Part shown: positions 44,354-55,143 of the stretch, in pieces
Position numbering within the stretch: position 1 is the stretch's first letter
Layout: each line of letters opens with the position of its first letter
Source of the DNA: Gloeocapsopsis crepidinum LEGE 06123
GTDB taxonomy: Bacteria; Cyanobacteriota; Cyanobacteriia; Cyanobacteriales; Chroococcidiopsidaceae
Assembly (NCBI RefSeq): GCF_015207655.1
Contig: NZ_JADEWN010000011.1
Coordinates: forward strand, 39,183-103,182
DNA: 64,000 nucleotides
Direction of reading: 5' to 3'
Program-made: the position numbers and the translations under genes
The notes under the pieces: generated by a model
Seen by the model: only the letters and a program-made list of their open reading frames with translations
Database searches by the model: none
What the model was told of the DNA's origin: nothing

Positions 44354-46321
44354 ATGGCTAAGCCAGGTCAATCTTCGTTTCGCCGCATTTTATTGTCGAG
44401 AATTTTATTATTGAGTGTACCAGTTCTCTTAATTGGCGAGGCTGTCGCTTATCGGAAAGCACGCTCTATTTTATTGGAAACTGCACGCCACAATCTTACT
44501 GAAAGCGCAATCAAAAAGAGCGAGAGTATTGAAGATGCGATCGCCGCTCTAAAAGCTATCTCAATTATTGCTAGCCAAACACAGATTCTACAAGCAGGAA
44601 CAGCAACGCAAGGGCAGCAGTATCTTAATCAATTGGCAGGGCAACTTCCAGATTACGTTCAGTGTGTGCGCCTGGTAGAGTCAAAAACTCAAAAACAAGT
44701 TGCAAGTACCTGTGGAAATACTTGGGCTAATACGGATGCTTCGCTACCGGAAACACAAGTGCAATTGCCTACGAGTACTAACCTGGTTAGTGTCAGTGTA
44801 TTGTTACCTTCAGTGCCTACTGAATCTCAGAAACTACCACTAGATAGTCATAATACACGCGGTCAACTGCATCTACGCTTATCTACTCCTGTCTACACTC
44901 CCATAGGTCAACCTCGCTACGCCTTGAGCATTCAAGCAACTTTAGAACAAGAACGGACGGGGCGTGGTTCATTAACAGGTTATACCGTTGTCATTGCTCA
45001 GAATGGCACAATCTTGGCACATCCGCTCGCAGAGTGTGTGGGACGAAATATTCAGCAAGAACCTGATGCTCAACGACTGCAAAGAATTGTGGAAAATGCG
45101 ATCGCTGGGCGTCAAGATATACAAAATGTCTCTTTCACAAATAATGGTACAAAATTTTTGGCTGGCTACAGTGCAATTTCTAGCCCAATTGCAAACGAAA
45201 CAAACCAGTCATGGACAATCTTAGCCATCACTCCTCTAGACAATGCGCTATACGGTCTACGCGAAATTAAAATTATTCTGATTGTTCTGACAGTCGGGTT
45301 ACTTGGTGCGAGCTTACTTGCAACACGCTATTTAGCTCGCGATTTAGCGCGACCATTAGAAAGATTACGCGACTATGCCTTAAATCTCCAAAGCCATCAT
45401 GTTGTAGAACGAGTACCCCACAATTTCAGAATTCGGGAATTTCAACAACTTGCAGAAGCTTTAGAACGAATGGTAGAGCGATTGACTGCATCTGCAGAAG
45501 AAATTGAAACAGCATGGGAAGAAGCCCAAGCAGCTAATCAGCTCAAAAGTGAGTTTTTAGCTACGACATCTCACGAACTAAGAACGCCGCTGAATGCCAT
45601 TATCGGTTGTATTCGCCTTGTTCGCGATGGTTGCTGCGATGACCGTGAAGAAGAAATGGAGTTTTTGCTCAGAGCTGATGAAGCCGCAATCCACTTACTG
45701 AGTATTATTAATGATGTCCTTGACGTCGCCAAAATTGAGGCGGGTAAACTCTCCGTGATTTTGGAACCAACTGATTTACGGCAACTCCTCAAAGAAGTCA
45801 TTAATTTACAAACAGTTCATATTCAACAAAAAGGCTTACAGCTTGTTGTACCTCAAGGAATGGAACCAATTCCTGTGCAAGCAGATCCAGCGAAGCTTAA
45901 GCAAGTATTACTCAACGTTATTGGGAATGCAATTAAGTTCACAGAGCAAGGCAGTATTACAATCAGCACTCGACTAGAGTCAGTTGCGGAACTATCATCT
46001 AGTAGTCAATCACGCGTAACAATCACTGTAGAAGACACTGGAGTAGGTATCGATCCGACACTACAGCATAAACTTTTTCGCCCCTTTGTTATGGTGGATG
46101 GGACAACAACACGCAAGTTCGGCGGAACTGGTTTAGGACTTGCCATTTCGCGCAATTTAATTGAGTTAATGGGGGGAAGTATTATCTTGTATAGTGCTGG
46201 CACTGGTAAAGGAACAACGGTTGCCATTACTATGCCTGTGATGGATTTATCACCGTTTCACTCACATCATGTTGTTGAAGAATCACGAATATTTGAACAC
46301 TCGCATCCTACTAGCTCTTAA
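44354..46321 (+). CDS. Membrane sensor histidine kinase (Cache-HAMP-HisKA)
   Basis: 655 residues from ATG 44354 (GTG 44342 is possible). A first helix at ~15-33, an outer Cache-type sensor domain (GYTVVIAQNGTILAHPLAECVGRN), a second helix near 300, and HAMP (LARDLARPLERLRDYAL) with coiled coil. HisKA: TSHELRTPLNAI, phospho-His407. HATPase: NVIGNAIKFTEQG, DTGVGIDP, GGTGLGLAISR. The signal is probably a small molecule outside the membrane. No response regulator is adjacent. The end overlaps the convergent rnc gene by 11 bp. Confidence 0.92.
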   Translation: MAKPGQSSFRRILLSRILLLSVPVLLIGEAVAYRKARSILLETARHNLTESAIKKSESIEDAIAALKAISIIASQTQILQAGTATQGQQYLNQLAGQLPDYVQCVRLVESKTQKQVASTCGNTWANTDASLPETQVQLPTSTNLVSVSVLLPSVPTESQKLPLDSHNTRGQLHLRLSTPVYTPIGQPRYALSIQATLEQERTGRGSLTGYTVVIAQNGTILAHPLAECVGRNIQQEPDAQRLQRIVENAIAGRQDIQNVSFTNNGTKFLAGYSAISSPIANETNQSWTILAITPLDNALYGLREIKIILIVLTVGLLGASLLATRYLARDLARPLERLRDYALNLQSHHVVERVPHNFRIREFQQLAEALERMVERLTASAEEIETAWEEAQAANQLKSEFLATTSHELRTPLNAIIGCIRLVRDGCCDDREEEMEFLLRADEAAIHLLSIINDVLDVAKIEAGKLSVILEPTDLRQLLKEVINLQTVHIQQKGLQLVVPQGMEPIPVQADPAKLKQVLLNVIGNAIKFTEQGSITISTRLESVAELSSSSQSRVTITVEDTGVGIDPTLQHKLFRPFVMVDGTTTRKFGGTGLGLAISRNLIELMGGSIILYSAGTGKGTTVAITMPVMDLSPFHSHHVVEESRIFEHSHPTSS

Positions 46322-47042
46322 CCATTTCGGTTTCTTGGCTACTAAGTGCTAAAAAAGCAGCTTGCGCAGCAGCTTGTTCTGCTGCTTTAATTGATCTCCC
46401 TGTACCTTGCCCTAGTTCTCGCCCTTGCAGCCACACTTGAGCAGTAAACCGATCGTGAATATTACCGCGATGATTGATTTCCTGTACGCGATACTCTGGT
46501 AAAACTTTATAGTAGGCTTGCGTCCATTCTTGCAAAGCAGCTTTATAGTTGAGTCGAGCTGGATCAGAACGAATTTGAGCTGCTAGCTGTTTGAAATGAA
46601 GATCTAGCCAAGGGCGTACCAACTCTAAATTATGAGTGCTGAGATATAAAGCTCCTAAAACTGCTTCAAAAGCATCAGCTAAACGCGATTCTTCTCCTGC
46701 TTTGTCTCCTGTCGCACTACCCGCAACTAACAAGTACAATCCTAAGTCATATTCGTCAGCTAAAGTGGCTAAAATGCGATCGCTCACTAAAACTGAACGA
46801 ACTGCCGCAAACTCTCCTACAGGACACTCAGGATACGTTTCCCACAGAACTTCAGCAGCAACAAGTCGCACCACTGCATCTCCAATAAATTCTAACTGTT
46901 CGTAGTTTGCCTGCGCGGAAACACTAGGATGAGTTAATGCTAAATCTAAAAGACGCCATTTTAATGGCGCTTGTGCTGATAGCCCTAGTTTTTGGACAAG
47001 ATTTTGTAATTGTTTTTGACGACGTGGATAACTTAAGCTCAT
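46311..47042 (-). CDS. rnc: Ribonuclease III
   Basis: 243 residues from ATG 47042. The catalytic signature is YEQLEFIGDAVVRLVAAEVLW with ADAFEAVLGALYLS. The dsRNA-binding domain closes the protein (YKAALQEWTQAYYKVLPEYR, GRSIKAAEQAAAQAAFLAL). It cuts double-stranded RNA in rRNA maturation and mRNA decay. The frame extends 20 codons further, but these do not look like the family N-terminus. Confidence 0.93.
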   Translation of the reverse strand: MSLSYPRRQKQLQNLVQKLGLSAQAPLKWRLLDLALTHPSVSAQANYEQLEFIGDAVVRLVAAEVLWETYPECPVGEFAAVRSVLVSDRILATLADEYDLGLYLLVAGSATGDKAGEESRLADAFEAVLGALYLSTHNLELVRPWLDLHFKQLAAQIRSDPARLNYKAALQEWTQAYYKVLPEYRVQEINHRGNIHDRFTAQVWLQGRELGQGTGRSIKAAEQAAAQAAFLALSSQETEMVKS

Positions 47043-47196
47043 TGGAGGAAGTAGGCTGCAGCGTTGAGGGAATAAATCAGGCGAAAAACAAGAAGCTATC
47101 AATCAATTCTCTACTGATTATTTATATTTTCCCATCTTCCCTTCTTCGTATCCTTAGTAAATATATAGTTTCTAACTCAAGAGCAGGAGGGGAAAG

Positions 47197-47686
47197 AGCA
47201 AGACATAAGCCGGGTTCTGTTGCTTCCTAACAACAATGTTGCTAGCGAAGTGCGGTTATCTATCTGGGACGCCTGTTACCAGACGCCTCTAGCGGTTCTC
47301 CAATAACGGAACTGGTAAAAGACCAACCATAGTTCCTCCGACCTTGCTCCCAACTGGGGTTTACCGAGCCAGCGCCTCTCGACGCTGCTGGTGCGCTCTT
47401 ACCGCACCTTTGCACCCTTACCTTTAAGAGGGGTTAGGAGTTAGGGGTTAGGGTTTAATTTGTACCTCGCTCCTCACTCCTCGACGCCAGTTGCTACAAC
47501 GGGGGACACCCCCGCACCGCACTGGCTCCTCCTCGCTCCTCATTCATCGGCGGTATGTTTCTGTGGCACTATCCTCACGGTCGCCCGCACTGGGCGTTAC
47601 CCAGCAAGTTTGGTCTTTCGGGAGTCCGGACTTTCCTCAGAACAGCAGCTAAAACTGTTCCGCAACCGCTGCGCCTACTCTTTCCC
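47197..47686 (-). ncRNA. rnpB: RNase P RNA with expanded P12 region
   Basis: On the minus strand the conserved blocks are all present: GAGGAAAGTCCGGACTCC, the ACTTGCTGGGTAACGCCCAGTGCGGG region, GTGAGGATAGTGCCACAGAAA, ATACCGCC, GGTAAGAGCGCACC, and near the 3' end AGCCGAACCCGGC-type sequence complementary to GCCGGGTTC. Ends are approximate. Between GCCGATG and GGTAAGGGTGC lie ~125 nt (47423-47547) instead of the short P12 arm I expect. These are made of CCTAACC/CCTAACT and GAGGAGC/GAGGAGT heptamers around a nested hairpin repeat. Confidence 0.9.
47486..47526. repeat. Nested-hairpin dispersed repeat inside rnpB
   Basis: GCCAGT (47486-47491) pairs with ACTGGC (47521-47526); inside, GGGGG and CCCCC pair around ACA. 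The core TTGCTACAACGGGGGACACC is identical to the copy at 60994-61033. The two outer stems differ by paired changes that keep base pairing. Confidence 0.8.
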
Positions 47687-47715
47687 TAAATCCAGTGTAA
47701 TCCTTGGCGGAGTTG

Positions 47716-48909
47716 TTATCTACGCGATCGCCTTTGGAGAAGATTAATTTTGTTACCATCGAACCCTTCAGGATCGTCAACAACTGTAGAAGAGTTCTCA
47801 AACCAACCACGCCGCCAGAAAAAAGCCACTAGTAAAGTAGCGATCGCTCCCATTGTTACTAAACACAGTGGATATCCCCAATACCAGTTTAATTCTGGCA
47901 TATTCCAAGGCGATCGCTCAGTATTAAAATTCATCCCATACACTCCAGCAATAAATGTTAACGGGATAAATATAGATGAAATAACTGTCAGCAACTTCAT
48001 AATTTCATTCATCCTATTGCTGACAGCAGATAAATAAACATCCATTAAACCTGCAGCTAATTCGCGATAGGTTTCTACCATATCCAAAACTTGTACTGCA
48101 TGGTCATAACAGTCACGCAGATAAATTCTGACGCTTTCGCTGATCTGCGTACTGCCATCTCGAATTAAAGAATTAATTGCATCTCTTTGTGGCCAAATTG
48201 CTCGCCGCAATGTTAATAAATCTCTTCTTACTCGATAAATTTTTTCTAAGGTTTTACGTGTTGGGTTACTAACAACTTCTGCTTCTAAATCTTCAATTTC
48301 TTCACCGTAATCTTCTAATACTGGGAAAAAACCATCAATAATTGAATCTAAAAGCGTATAAAGCAAGTAGTCTGCTTGCTGTTTGCGAAGTGTTCCTTTA
48401 TTCTGACGAATGCGCTGTCTTACAGGTTCAAAGCAATCATGTTCTGGTTCTTCCTGAACTGTCAGAAGATAATTTTTTCCTAACACAAAGCCTACTTGCT
48501 CGCTGTAGAAGCCAATTTTGTGTTCTTTAGGAACAACCATCCGCGCAATCACAACTAACTGGCTTTCATGATCTTCTACTTTCGGACGTTGCGGAACATT
48601 CACGACATCTTCCAACAGCAGGGGATGCAGCTTAAATACGTTGCCCAACCTTTGCAAAATATCTTCATTTCCTAAACCTTGGACATCAACCCATGAAACC
48701 GAATCACTATCTAGATAAGAAACACATTCTTCTGGCATTGTGATTTGTTTACGAGTAGCATGGGCTTCATCATAGTCAATCAGCACAATAACAGGAGCAG
48801 GCGCATCTTCTTCAATACTCAAAGTTCCTGGTAAACTACCAGGTTGCTCGTAGAAGAAATCTTCGCGGGATTTTGTGTCAGGAGAAGATTGAATTTGTAT
48901 TTTGACCAT
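47716..48909 (-). CDS. corA: Magnesium/cobalt transporter CorA
   Basis: 397 residues. A long cytoplasmic funnel (VLIDYDEAHATRKQITMPEE, LEDVVNVPQRPKVEDHESQLVVIARMV) is followed by two membrane helices with the YGMNFN selectivity motif between them and a basic tail. It moves Mg2+ (or Co2+/Ni2+) across the plasma membrane. A GGGTATACCC palindrome lies 14 bp before the start. It is 30 bp downstream (in genome order) of the rnpB 5' end. Confidence 0.93.
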   Translation of the reverse strand: MVKIQIQSSPDTKSREDFFYEQPGSLPGTLSIEEDAPAPVIVLIDYDEAHATRKQITMPEECVSYLDSDSVSWVDVQGLGNEDILQRLGNVFKLHPLLLEDVVNVPQRPKVEDHESQLVVIARMVVPKEHKIGFYSEQVGFVLGKNYLLTVQEEPEHDCFEPVRQRIRQNKGTLRKQQADYLLYTLLDSIIDGFFPVLEDYGEEIEDLEAEVVSNPTRKTLEKIYRVRRDLLTLRRAIWPQRDAINSLIRDGSTQISESVRIYLRDCYDHAVQVLDMVETYRELAAGLMDVYLSAVSNRMNEIMKLLTVISSIFIPLTFIAGVYGMNFNTERSPWNMPELNWYWGYPLCLVTMGAIATLLVAFFWRRGWFENSSTVVDDPEGFDGNKINLLQRRSRR

Positions 48910-49021
48910 GCAAAAGAGGGGGTATACCCTTGATTTAAGGTTGATACAAATGGAGAGCAGAGGAGCGGAGGATCAGGGGAAATACTATTGCATGATACTA
49001 GCCGCTATTTTCTACTTTTGT

Positions 49022-49055
49022 AAAAAAGCAGCTTGTTATTTTCAACAAACTGCTT
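49022..49055 (-). terminator. Terminator after groL
   Basis: On the minus strand AAGCAGTTTGTT and AACAAGCTGCTT form a 12-bp stem (one T-G pair) around GAAAAT, followed by TTTTTT. It lies 31 bp after the groL stop. Confidence 0.9.
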
Positions 49056-49086
49056 GTAGTTATTAATTTATGGTACTGGAGTGAAA

Positions 49087-50754
<1,668 letters not shown>

Positions 50755-50776
50755 CTAGCGCTTCCAATTTTCCAAT

Positions 50777-50803
50777 TTAGCACTCTCAGACGCAGAGTGC
50801 TAA
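50777..50803 (-). promoter_or_regulatory. CIRCE operator (HrcA site)
   Basis: TTAGCACTC (50777-50785), nine bases, then GAGTGCTAA (50795-50803): an exact match to the CIRCE consensus, 31 bp before the groL start codon. HrcA bound here represses the gene until heat stress. The rest of the 50746-51133 spacer holds no other recognised feature. Confidence 0.95.
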
Positions 50804-51133
50804 CCTTGCAGAGAAAAAAAGGCTCTTTTTGTGGTAAGTAAAGCTTAAGTGTTGTGTAAATAACTGATAATATCAAGTTCAGTTAATTTTATGATGAAAG
50901 TAGCTAGAAACTGGTAACTCAAAGTTATTCAGGTTATGCAAGCCGGAAATGATATTAAGCTCGGCGCTAAGAGGATGTGGAAACATACTTGTTAAAATTG
51001 CCTTGCCTTTGAGTCATAGTTGTGGCATTCAGTCTCCAGACTTAGTACTACAGACGATGTTGTTCTTTTAAAGAAAACTAAGCTCAAAAAATAGGAGATT
51101 TCTGTCTACTTCACTAGAGTTACCAAAAATTCA

Positions 51134-51793
51134 TCAAACCCAAGTTGCTGCTTCTTCCCAACCTAGACCTTTGCGCGCGATCGCAGGTTCACTTTCTGTG
51201 AGATCTAAGATTGTAGAAACTTGGTATCCAAGTTCAGAACCATCATCAACAATAATATCTACTAGCTTATCTAGACAGTCAAATAGTTCTGCTTGTGAAA
51301 TACTAGCTTCTGTTTGTGCAAAAGAAGTGAATTGACCATTGTCATCTTGAGGTAAGTGCGCCGATGTTGAGATAATTGGATTTCCCAAAGCATTCAATAA
51401 AGCTTGTGACACTGCATGATCGGGTACGCGAATTCCAGTTGTTTTCCGTTTAGAATTTTGTACCAAGCGGGGAACTAACTTAGTTGCTGGGAGGAGAAAG
51501 GTATATGGTCCTGGAATCAAGTGCCGCATAATGCGATAAGCGGTATCGCTAACTCTGGCATAAGTTGCAACGTTGGATAACGAAGGACATAAAAATGTTA
51601 GCGGCTTATCGTTGGATTGTTGCTTAATTTGTCGGACGCGTTGTACTGCTGATTTTGAATTCAAATCGCAGCCGATCGCATAAACTGTATCCGTAGGGTA
51701 AAGCATCACTGCTCCATCACGGAGCATAACAACAATTTGTTCGACTGTACGTACTTGCGGAGATTCGGGATGAATAGTGTAAGTTTTAGCCAT
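51134..51793 (-). CDS. Sua5/YciO/YrdC-family protein
   Basis: 219 residues: [52 protein letters not shown] and PIISTSAHL. The family makes threonylcarbamoyl-AMP for the t6A modification of tRNA; YciO-type members are close relatives of unclear role. This sequence is closer to the short YciO/TsaC form (no Sua5 C-terminal domain), so the exact function is open. Its start codon abuts the divergent larC frame. Confidence 0.85.
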   Translation of the reverse strand: MAKTYTIHPESPQVRTVEQIVVMLRDGAVMLYPTDTVYAIGCDLNSKSAVQRVRQIKQQSNDKPLTFLCPSLSNVATYARVSDTAYRIMRHLIPGPYTFLLPATKLVPRLVQNSKRKTTGIRVPDHAVSQALLNALGNPIISTSAHLPQDDNGQFTSFAQTEASISQAELFDCLDKLVDIIVDDGSELGYQVSTILDLTESEPAIARKGLGWEEAATWV

Positions 51794-51843
51794 TGCGATT
51801 TCGAGTATTAAATGCTGGCAGTATTCTTAACAAGTATCACCTG

Positions 51844-51871
51844 TTACCTCTTACCTATTACCTTTTACCTA
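51844..51871. repeat. Four 7-bp tandem repeats running into the larC start codon
   Basis: TTACCTC, TTACCTA, TTACCTT, TTACCTA stand in tandem; the last A is the first base of the larC ATG. A change in copy number would alter the leader and replace the usual ribosome site region, as no purine-rich motif is present. Confidence 0.85.
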
Positions 51872-53094
51872 TGACAAAGCTAGCGTATTTAGAGTGTCCT
51901 ACTGGTATTGCAGGAGATATGTGCTTAGGAGCACTTGTTGATGTTGGTGTTCCTTTGGAGTATCTAATAGAACAGCTTAAGAAATTAGGTATTGCTCAAG
52001 AGTATGAGTTACAGGCACAACCAGTTCACCGAAATGGGCAATTAGCAACCAAGGTTCACGTAAAATTGCAACATCACCAGAATGAATACACTCACCATCA
52101 CGGACGACATTTACCAGAAATTGAGCAAATTATTATAGATGCTAAATTACCATTGCGGGCGCAAAAGTGGAGCCTTGAAGTATTTCGCCAACTGGCAGTA
52201 GCTGAAGGAGCGGTACATGGTATTGCACCAGAAAAAGTACACTTTCATGAAGTTGGTGCAGTTGATGCAATTGTTGATATTGTTGGTACTTGTTTAGGGT
52301 TAGATTGGTTAGAAATTGATAAATTGTACTGCTCGGCGCTGCCTACAGGAGGCGGCACAGTAAAAGCAGCGCATGGACGATTGCCAGTACCCGTACCAGC
52401 AGTATTAAAGTTATGGCAAATGCGGGGCTGTCCAGTTTATAGTAACAACATTGAAAGAGAATTAGTGACACCTACCGGAGCTGCGATCGCAACAACTCTT
52501 GCTCATGGTTTTGGCGCTCCACCTGCTATGACGATACACAAAATAGGGTTAGGCCCTGGTTCGATTGATCTGCCAATTCCTAATATTCTACGCCTGTGGT
52601 TAGGTGAAAGTAGAGATCAGGGAGTTAACATTAGCGATCCAAGTTCATGTGTAGAAACAATTGCAGTGTTAGAAACGCAAATTGATGATTTGAGTCCTCA
52701 AGCGATCGGGTATGTTTTTGAGGCTTTATTTGAGGCTGGCGCTGTGGATGTGTTTACACAGTCAATTGGTATGAAAAAGTCCCGTCTGGGAATTTTACTC
52801 AGTGTAATTTGCCATCCTGAACAGTTGAAGGCTTGTGAAGCGGTCTTATTTCAGGAAACAACAACTTTGGGTATTCGTCATTCATTGCAGCAACGTACTA
52901 TTTTGCCACGAGAAATTCAAAAAGTTGGTACTAAATATGGCACAGTACGAGTTAAGGTTGCCTGGATGGGAAAAAAGTTGGTTAATATTCAGCCAGAATA
53001 CGAAGACTGTGCACAACTAGCAAAAAAACATCAAATTGCTTGGCGCGAAATTCACCGACAGGCGTTATCTAGCTGGTATGCACAACATGAATAA
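51871..53094 (+). CDS. larC: LarC-type nickel-pincer cofactor protein
   Basis: 407 residues: [21 protein letters not shown] at the start, [46 protein letters not shown], and [28 protein letters not shown]. LarC inserts nickel into the cofactor of lactate racemase and related enzymes using CTP. LarB, LarE and LarA are not in the window. ATG 51871 is the family-consistent start; the 26 upstream codons are repeat sequence. Confidence 0.92.
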   Translation: MTKLAYLECPTGIAGDMCLGALVDVGVPLEYLIEQLKKLGIAQEYELQAQPVHRNGQLATKVHVKLQHHQNEYTHHHGRHLPEIEQIIIDAKLPLRAQKWSLEVFRQLAVAEGAVHGIAPEKVHFHEVGAVDAIVDIVGTCLGLDWLEIDKLYCSALPTGGGTVKAAHGRLPVPVPAVLKLWQMRGCPVYSNNIERELVTPTGAAIATTLAHGFGAPPAMTIHKIGLGPGSIDLPIPNILRLWLGESRDQGVNISDPSSCVETIAVLETQIDDLSPQAIGYVFEALFEAGAVDVFTQSIGMKKSRLGILLSVICHPEQLKACEAVLFQETTTLGIRHSLQQRTILPREIQKVGTKYGTVRVKVAWMGKKLVNIQPEYEDCAQLAKKHQIAWREIHRQALSSWYAQHE

Positions 53095-53140
53095 AACTAT
53101 TGACGGCAAGCGATCGCTTCATACCATATTGCCAATTACA

Positions 53141-53190
53141 AAAAAGTCAGGCGATTGGTGTGTATCAAATCCAAACTTCCTGACTTTGTA
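53141..53190. terminator. Bidirectional terminator between larC and the lipoprotein gene
   Basis: AAAGTCAGG (53143-53151) pairs with CCTGACTTT (53179-53187), with a 27-nt loop and A/T runs on both flanks. It lies between two convergent genes. Confidence 0.65.
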
Positions 53191-53237
53191 GCGTTAACCA
53201 CTTAATAGCAGTTTTAATTAAGCGCGATTCAGTTTGA

Positions 53238-54044
53238 TTATTCTACAGTTTCACCAACTTTATCGCCTGCTTTGTAAAGCGATCTTTGAGTAGCTTTTCC
53301 TGCTTGATATGTTTTGTCTTGGACGTAGTCAGAAGTGTTGCCAGCAGCACGCTGTGTTTTGTCTGCTACGTCTTTACCTGCTGCTTTCACATTCTCAGCT
53401 GTACGGCTAGCGCTTCGATTGACATCTTTAGCCGCTTCTTTAGCGTTTTCTTTAAGGTTGTCTGCAGCACGGCTAGTACCGCGAGTTACATCATCAGTTG
53501 CATCAAGGGTATTTTCCTTGACATTTTCAGTACCCCGCTTTGTTGCTTTGCGCAATTCTTCTGCCGTACCCTGTGCTTTATCTTGAGCGGCTTCAGTGCT
53601 ACGCTGTACATTCTTACCGAAATCTTCTGCGTTCTCGCCTTTCTTGTCAAGAATGCGCTTGGTGTTTTCGCCTACACTACCTGTTTGATCAATTACGTTT
53701 CGCTCAGCGTTTTCCTTGAGCGCAGCTGCGCGATCAGCCGCAGCCTTTTCTAAGCCTCTTGCTCTCGGATCTACATCACTGAACTCATTCATTGACCCTC
53801 CTTCAAAGGGAGAAGTCACAGCTTCGTCAGGAACTTCGGGTCTTGGATTTGAGCTATTTCTTAGCTGAGTTCGAGACTCAGATTGCATTCCAGATGGAAC
53901 TGCTTGTCTATCGCCTGATAAGCCAGGTGTGCGAGCTTGCACCGAGTTACAAGCTGTGCTAGCAAATAGCACAAAGCTTGCTGCCACAGCAATTAATATT
54001 TTGCTCAGTTGGATTCTTTTAATTGCAGTAATGATTCTGCTCAT
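53238..54044 (-). CDS. Lipoprotein with LEA-like amphipathic repeats
   Basis: 268 residues. Lipobox leader (LIAVAASFVLFASTAC, Cys near residue 32), a polar stretch with NPRPEVPDEAV, then ~150 residues of alanine/lysine/glutamate-rich 11-residue-type repeats (AADNLKENAKEAAKDVNRSA, TAENVKAAGKDVADKTQRAA). These resemble LEA group 3 desiccation proteins. It belongs with the next gene to a cyanobacterial lipoprotein family (possibly DUF6658). It may guard the membrane against drying; that is inference. Confidence 0.75.
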   Translation of the reverse strand: MSRIITAIKRIQLSKILIAVAASFVLFASTACNSVQARTPGLSGDRQAVPSGMQSESRTQLRNSSNPRPEVPDEAVTSPFEGGSMNEFSDVDPRARGLEKAAADRAAALKENAERNVIDQTGSVGENTKRILDKKGENAEDFGKNVQRSTEAAQDKAQGTAEELRKATKRGTENVKENTLDATDDVTRGTSRAADNLKENAKEAAKDVNRSASRTAENVKAAGKDVADKTQRAAGNTSDYVQDKTYQAGKATQRSLYKAGDKVGETVE

Positions 54045-54177
54045 ACTGGATACTCCGTGCGATTCTGTTTAGATGAAAAGTTAACTGAATGCCCTAACTG
54101 CTTGTAAGCCTTATTTACTTTCTAAATTTTGACTTAAACTTCAAATTAAGTCAGGGCAAGTTGTTTGCGAATTGCTC

Positions 54178-54741
54178 TTACTTGCTTCTCAGTGCTGGAT
54201 TACTTGTTGCTTCTGGTCTTCTGCTGGCTTCATTTGCTTTATCACCAACAAACTCAGAGGCTTCTCCGAAAGCTTCTTGCACTTTCTCTAAACGCTTCTC
54301 AACACGCTTTCCTAAGTCGGGATCGCGTTGAATTAGCCCGCCAGAAGCAGGTTGTTTGAAATCTTCCGCAGTTTTAACTGGCAATTGTGACTCCTTACTA
54401 AGCCTACCTTCTGGTGTTTCCGCGCCAGGATAAAGGATTTCGGAGTCGTTAGTTGCGACTAGTTGTTCATTGAACTGTACGCTAGCTTGATTGCGCCCCG
54501 ACTTAGCAGTTTTGTTGTTTACCTTAGTATCTGGAGATAAGTTATAGTCTGTGTACGCATCTCCACCACCTTTGTAAGGATTGTTAGCACCACCGGCTTG
54601 AACTGCCGGATTATCGGGGTTAGCACCGCGCACGTCACCAGGACTACATGCTGTGCTAAATACTACTAAAATTCCAGCAAGTAATACTGTCAGAATTTGC
54701 CGTAGTTTCAGTTTTTTGATAGTCTCCACTAACCTATTCAC
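54178..54741 (-). CDS. Related lipoprotein, short form
   Basis: 187 residues. The leader MNRLVETIKKLKLRQILTVL..FSTAC parallels that of the next gene (same lipobox STAC, same basic start), showing shared descent. The mature part is polar (NNPYKGGGDAYTDYNLSPDTK), ending with a helical VEKRLEKVQEAFGEASEFVGDKANEA. A good AGGAGG precedes the ATG. It is 133 bp upstream of the LEA-like gene, likely in one transcript. Confidence 0.7.
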   Translation of the reverse strand: MNRLVETIKKLKLRQILTVLLAGILVVFSTACSPGDVRGANPDNPAVQAGGANNPYKGGGDAYTDYNLSPDTKVNNKTAKSGRNQASVQFNEQLVATNDSEILYPGAETPEGRLSKESQLPVKTAEDFKQPASGGLIQRDPDLGKRVEKRLEKVQEAFGEASEFVGDKANEASRRPEATSNPALRSK

Positions 54742-55143
54742 AAAGTCCTCCTTTCGTCTTCAAGCAACCGAACTTTTAAAGTTAACAATTTTTTAACCGT
54801 CGCGTTGGGTTTTCATAACAGTTTTTGAACACCCATTGCGCTGCAATCAACACACTAGATATACAGCAAAATGAGTCGCTTTATTGATTTTGATAGTTAA
54901 CTTTAACCACTAATTGATGATGGTAAAAAACAATTAGCGATCGCTGCCTCTAGCAAAGGTCACATTATTAGTTCACTAACACGCCGTTGTTATCTAACTG
55001 TAGAGAGATTTTGCTCAACTTACGTTTCTCTGTGTTAAGACTTGTTGAGCAAAAAAAACATTACTTGTATTATTTGAACTATTACTATATGCAAAATGTA
55101 AATAATACTGAGATCTGAGTTCGACTACACTTAAAAACTGAGT
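54742..55143. other. Divergent spacer without recognised feature
   Basis: About 400 bp of AT-rich sequence between divergent genes, with one HIP1-like site near 54941. It should hold both promoters. No repeat or RNA gene is seen. Confidence 0.45.

Noticed and set aside
46937..47230. 97-residue plus-strand frame
   Set aside because: Covers the rnc 5' part and the 3' end of rnpB; not a gene.
47460..47747. 95-residue plus-strand frame
   Set aside because: Lies antisense to RNase P RNA and is built on its repeats.
53286..53753. 155-residue Cys/Phe-rich plus-strand frame
   Set aside because: Antisense of the LEA-like repeats; periodic composition creates a false open frame.
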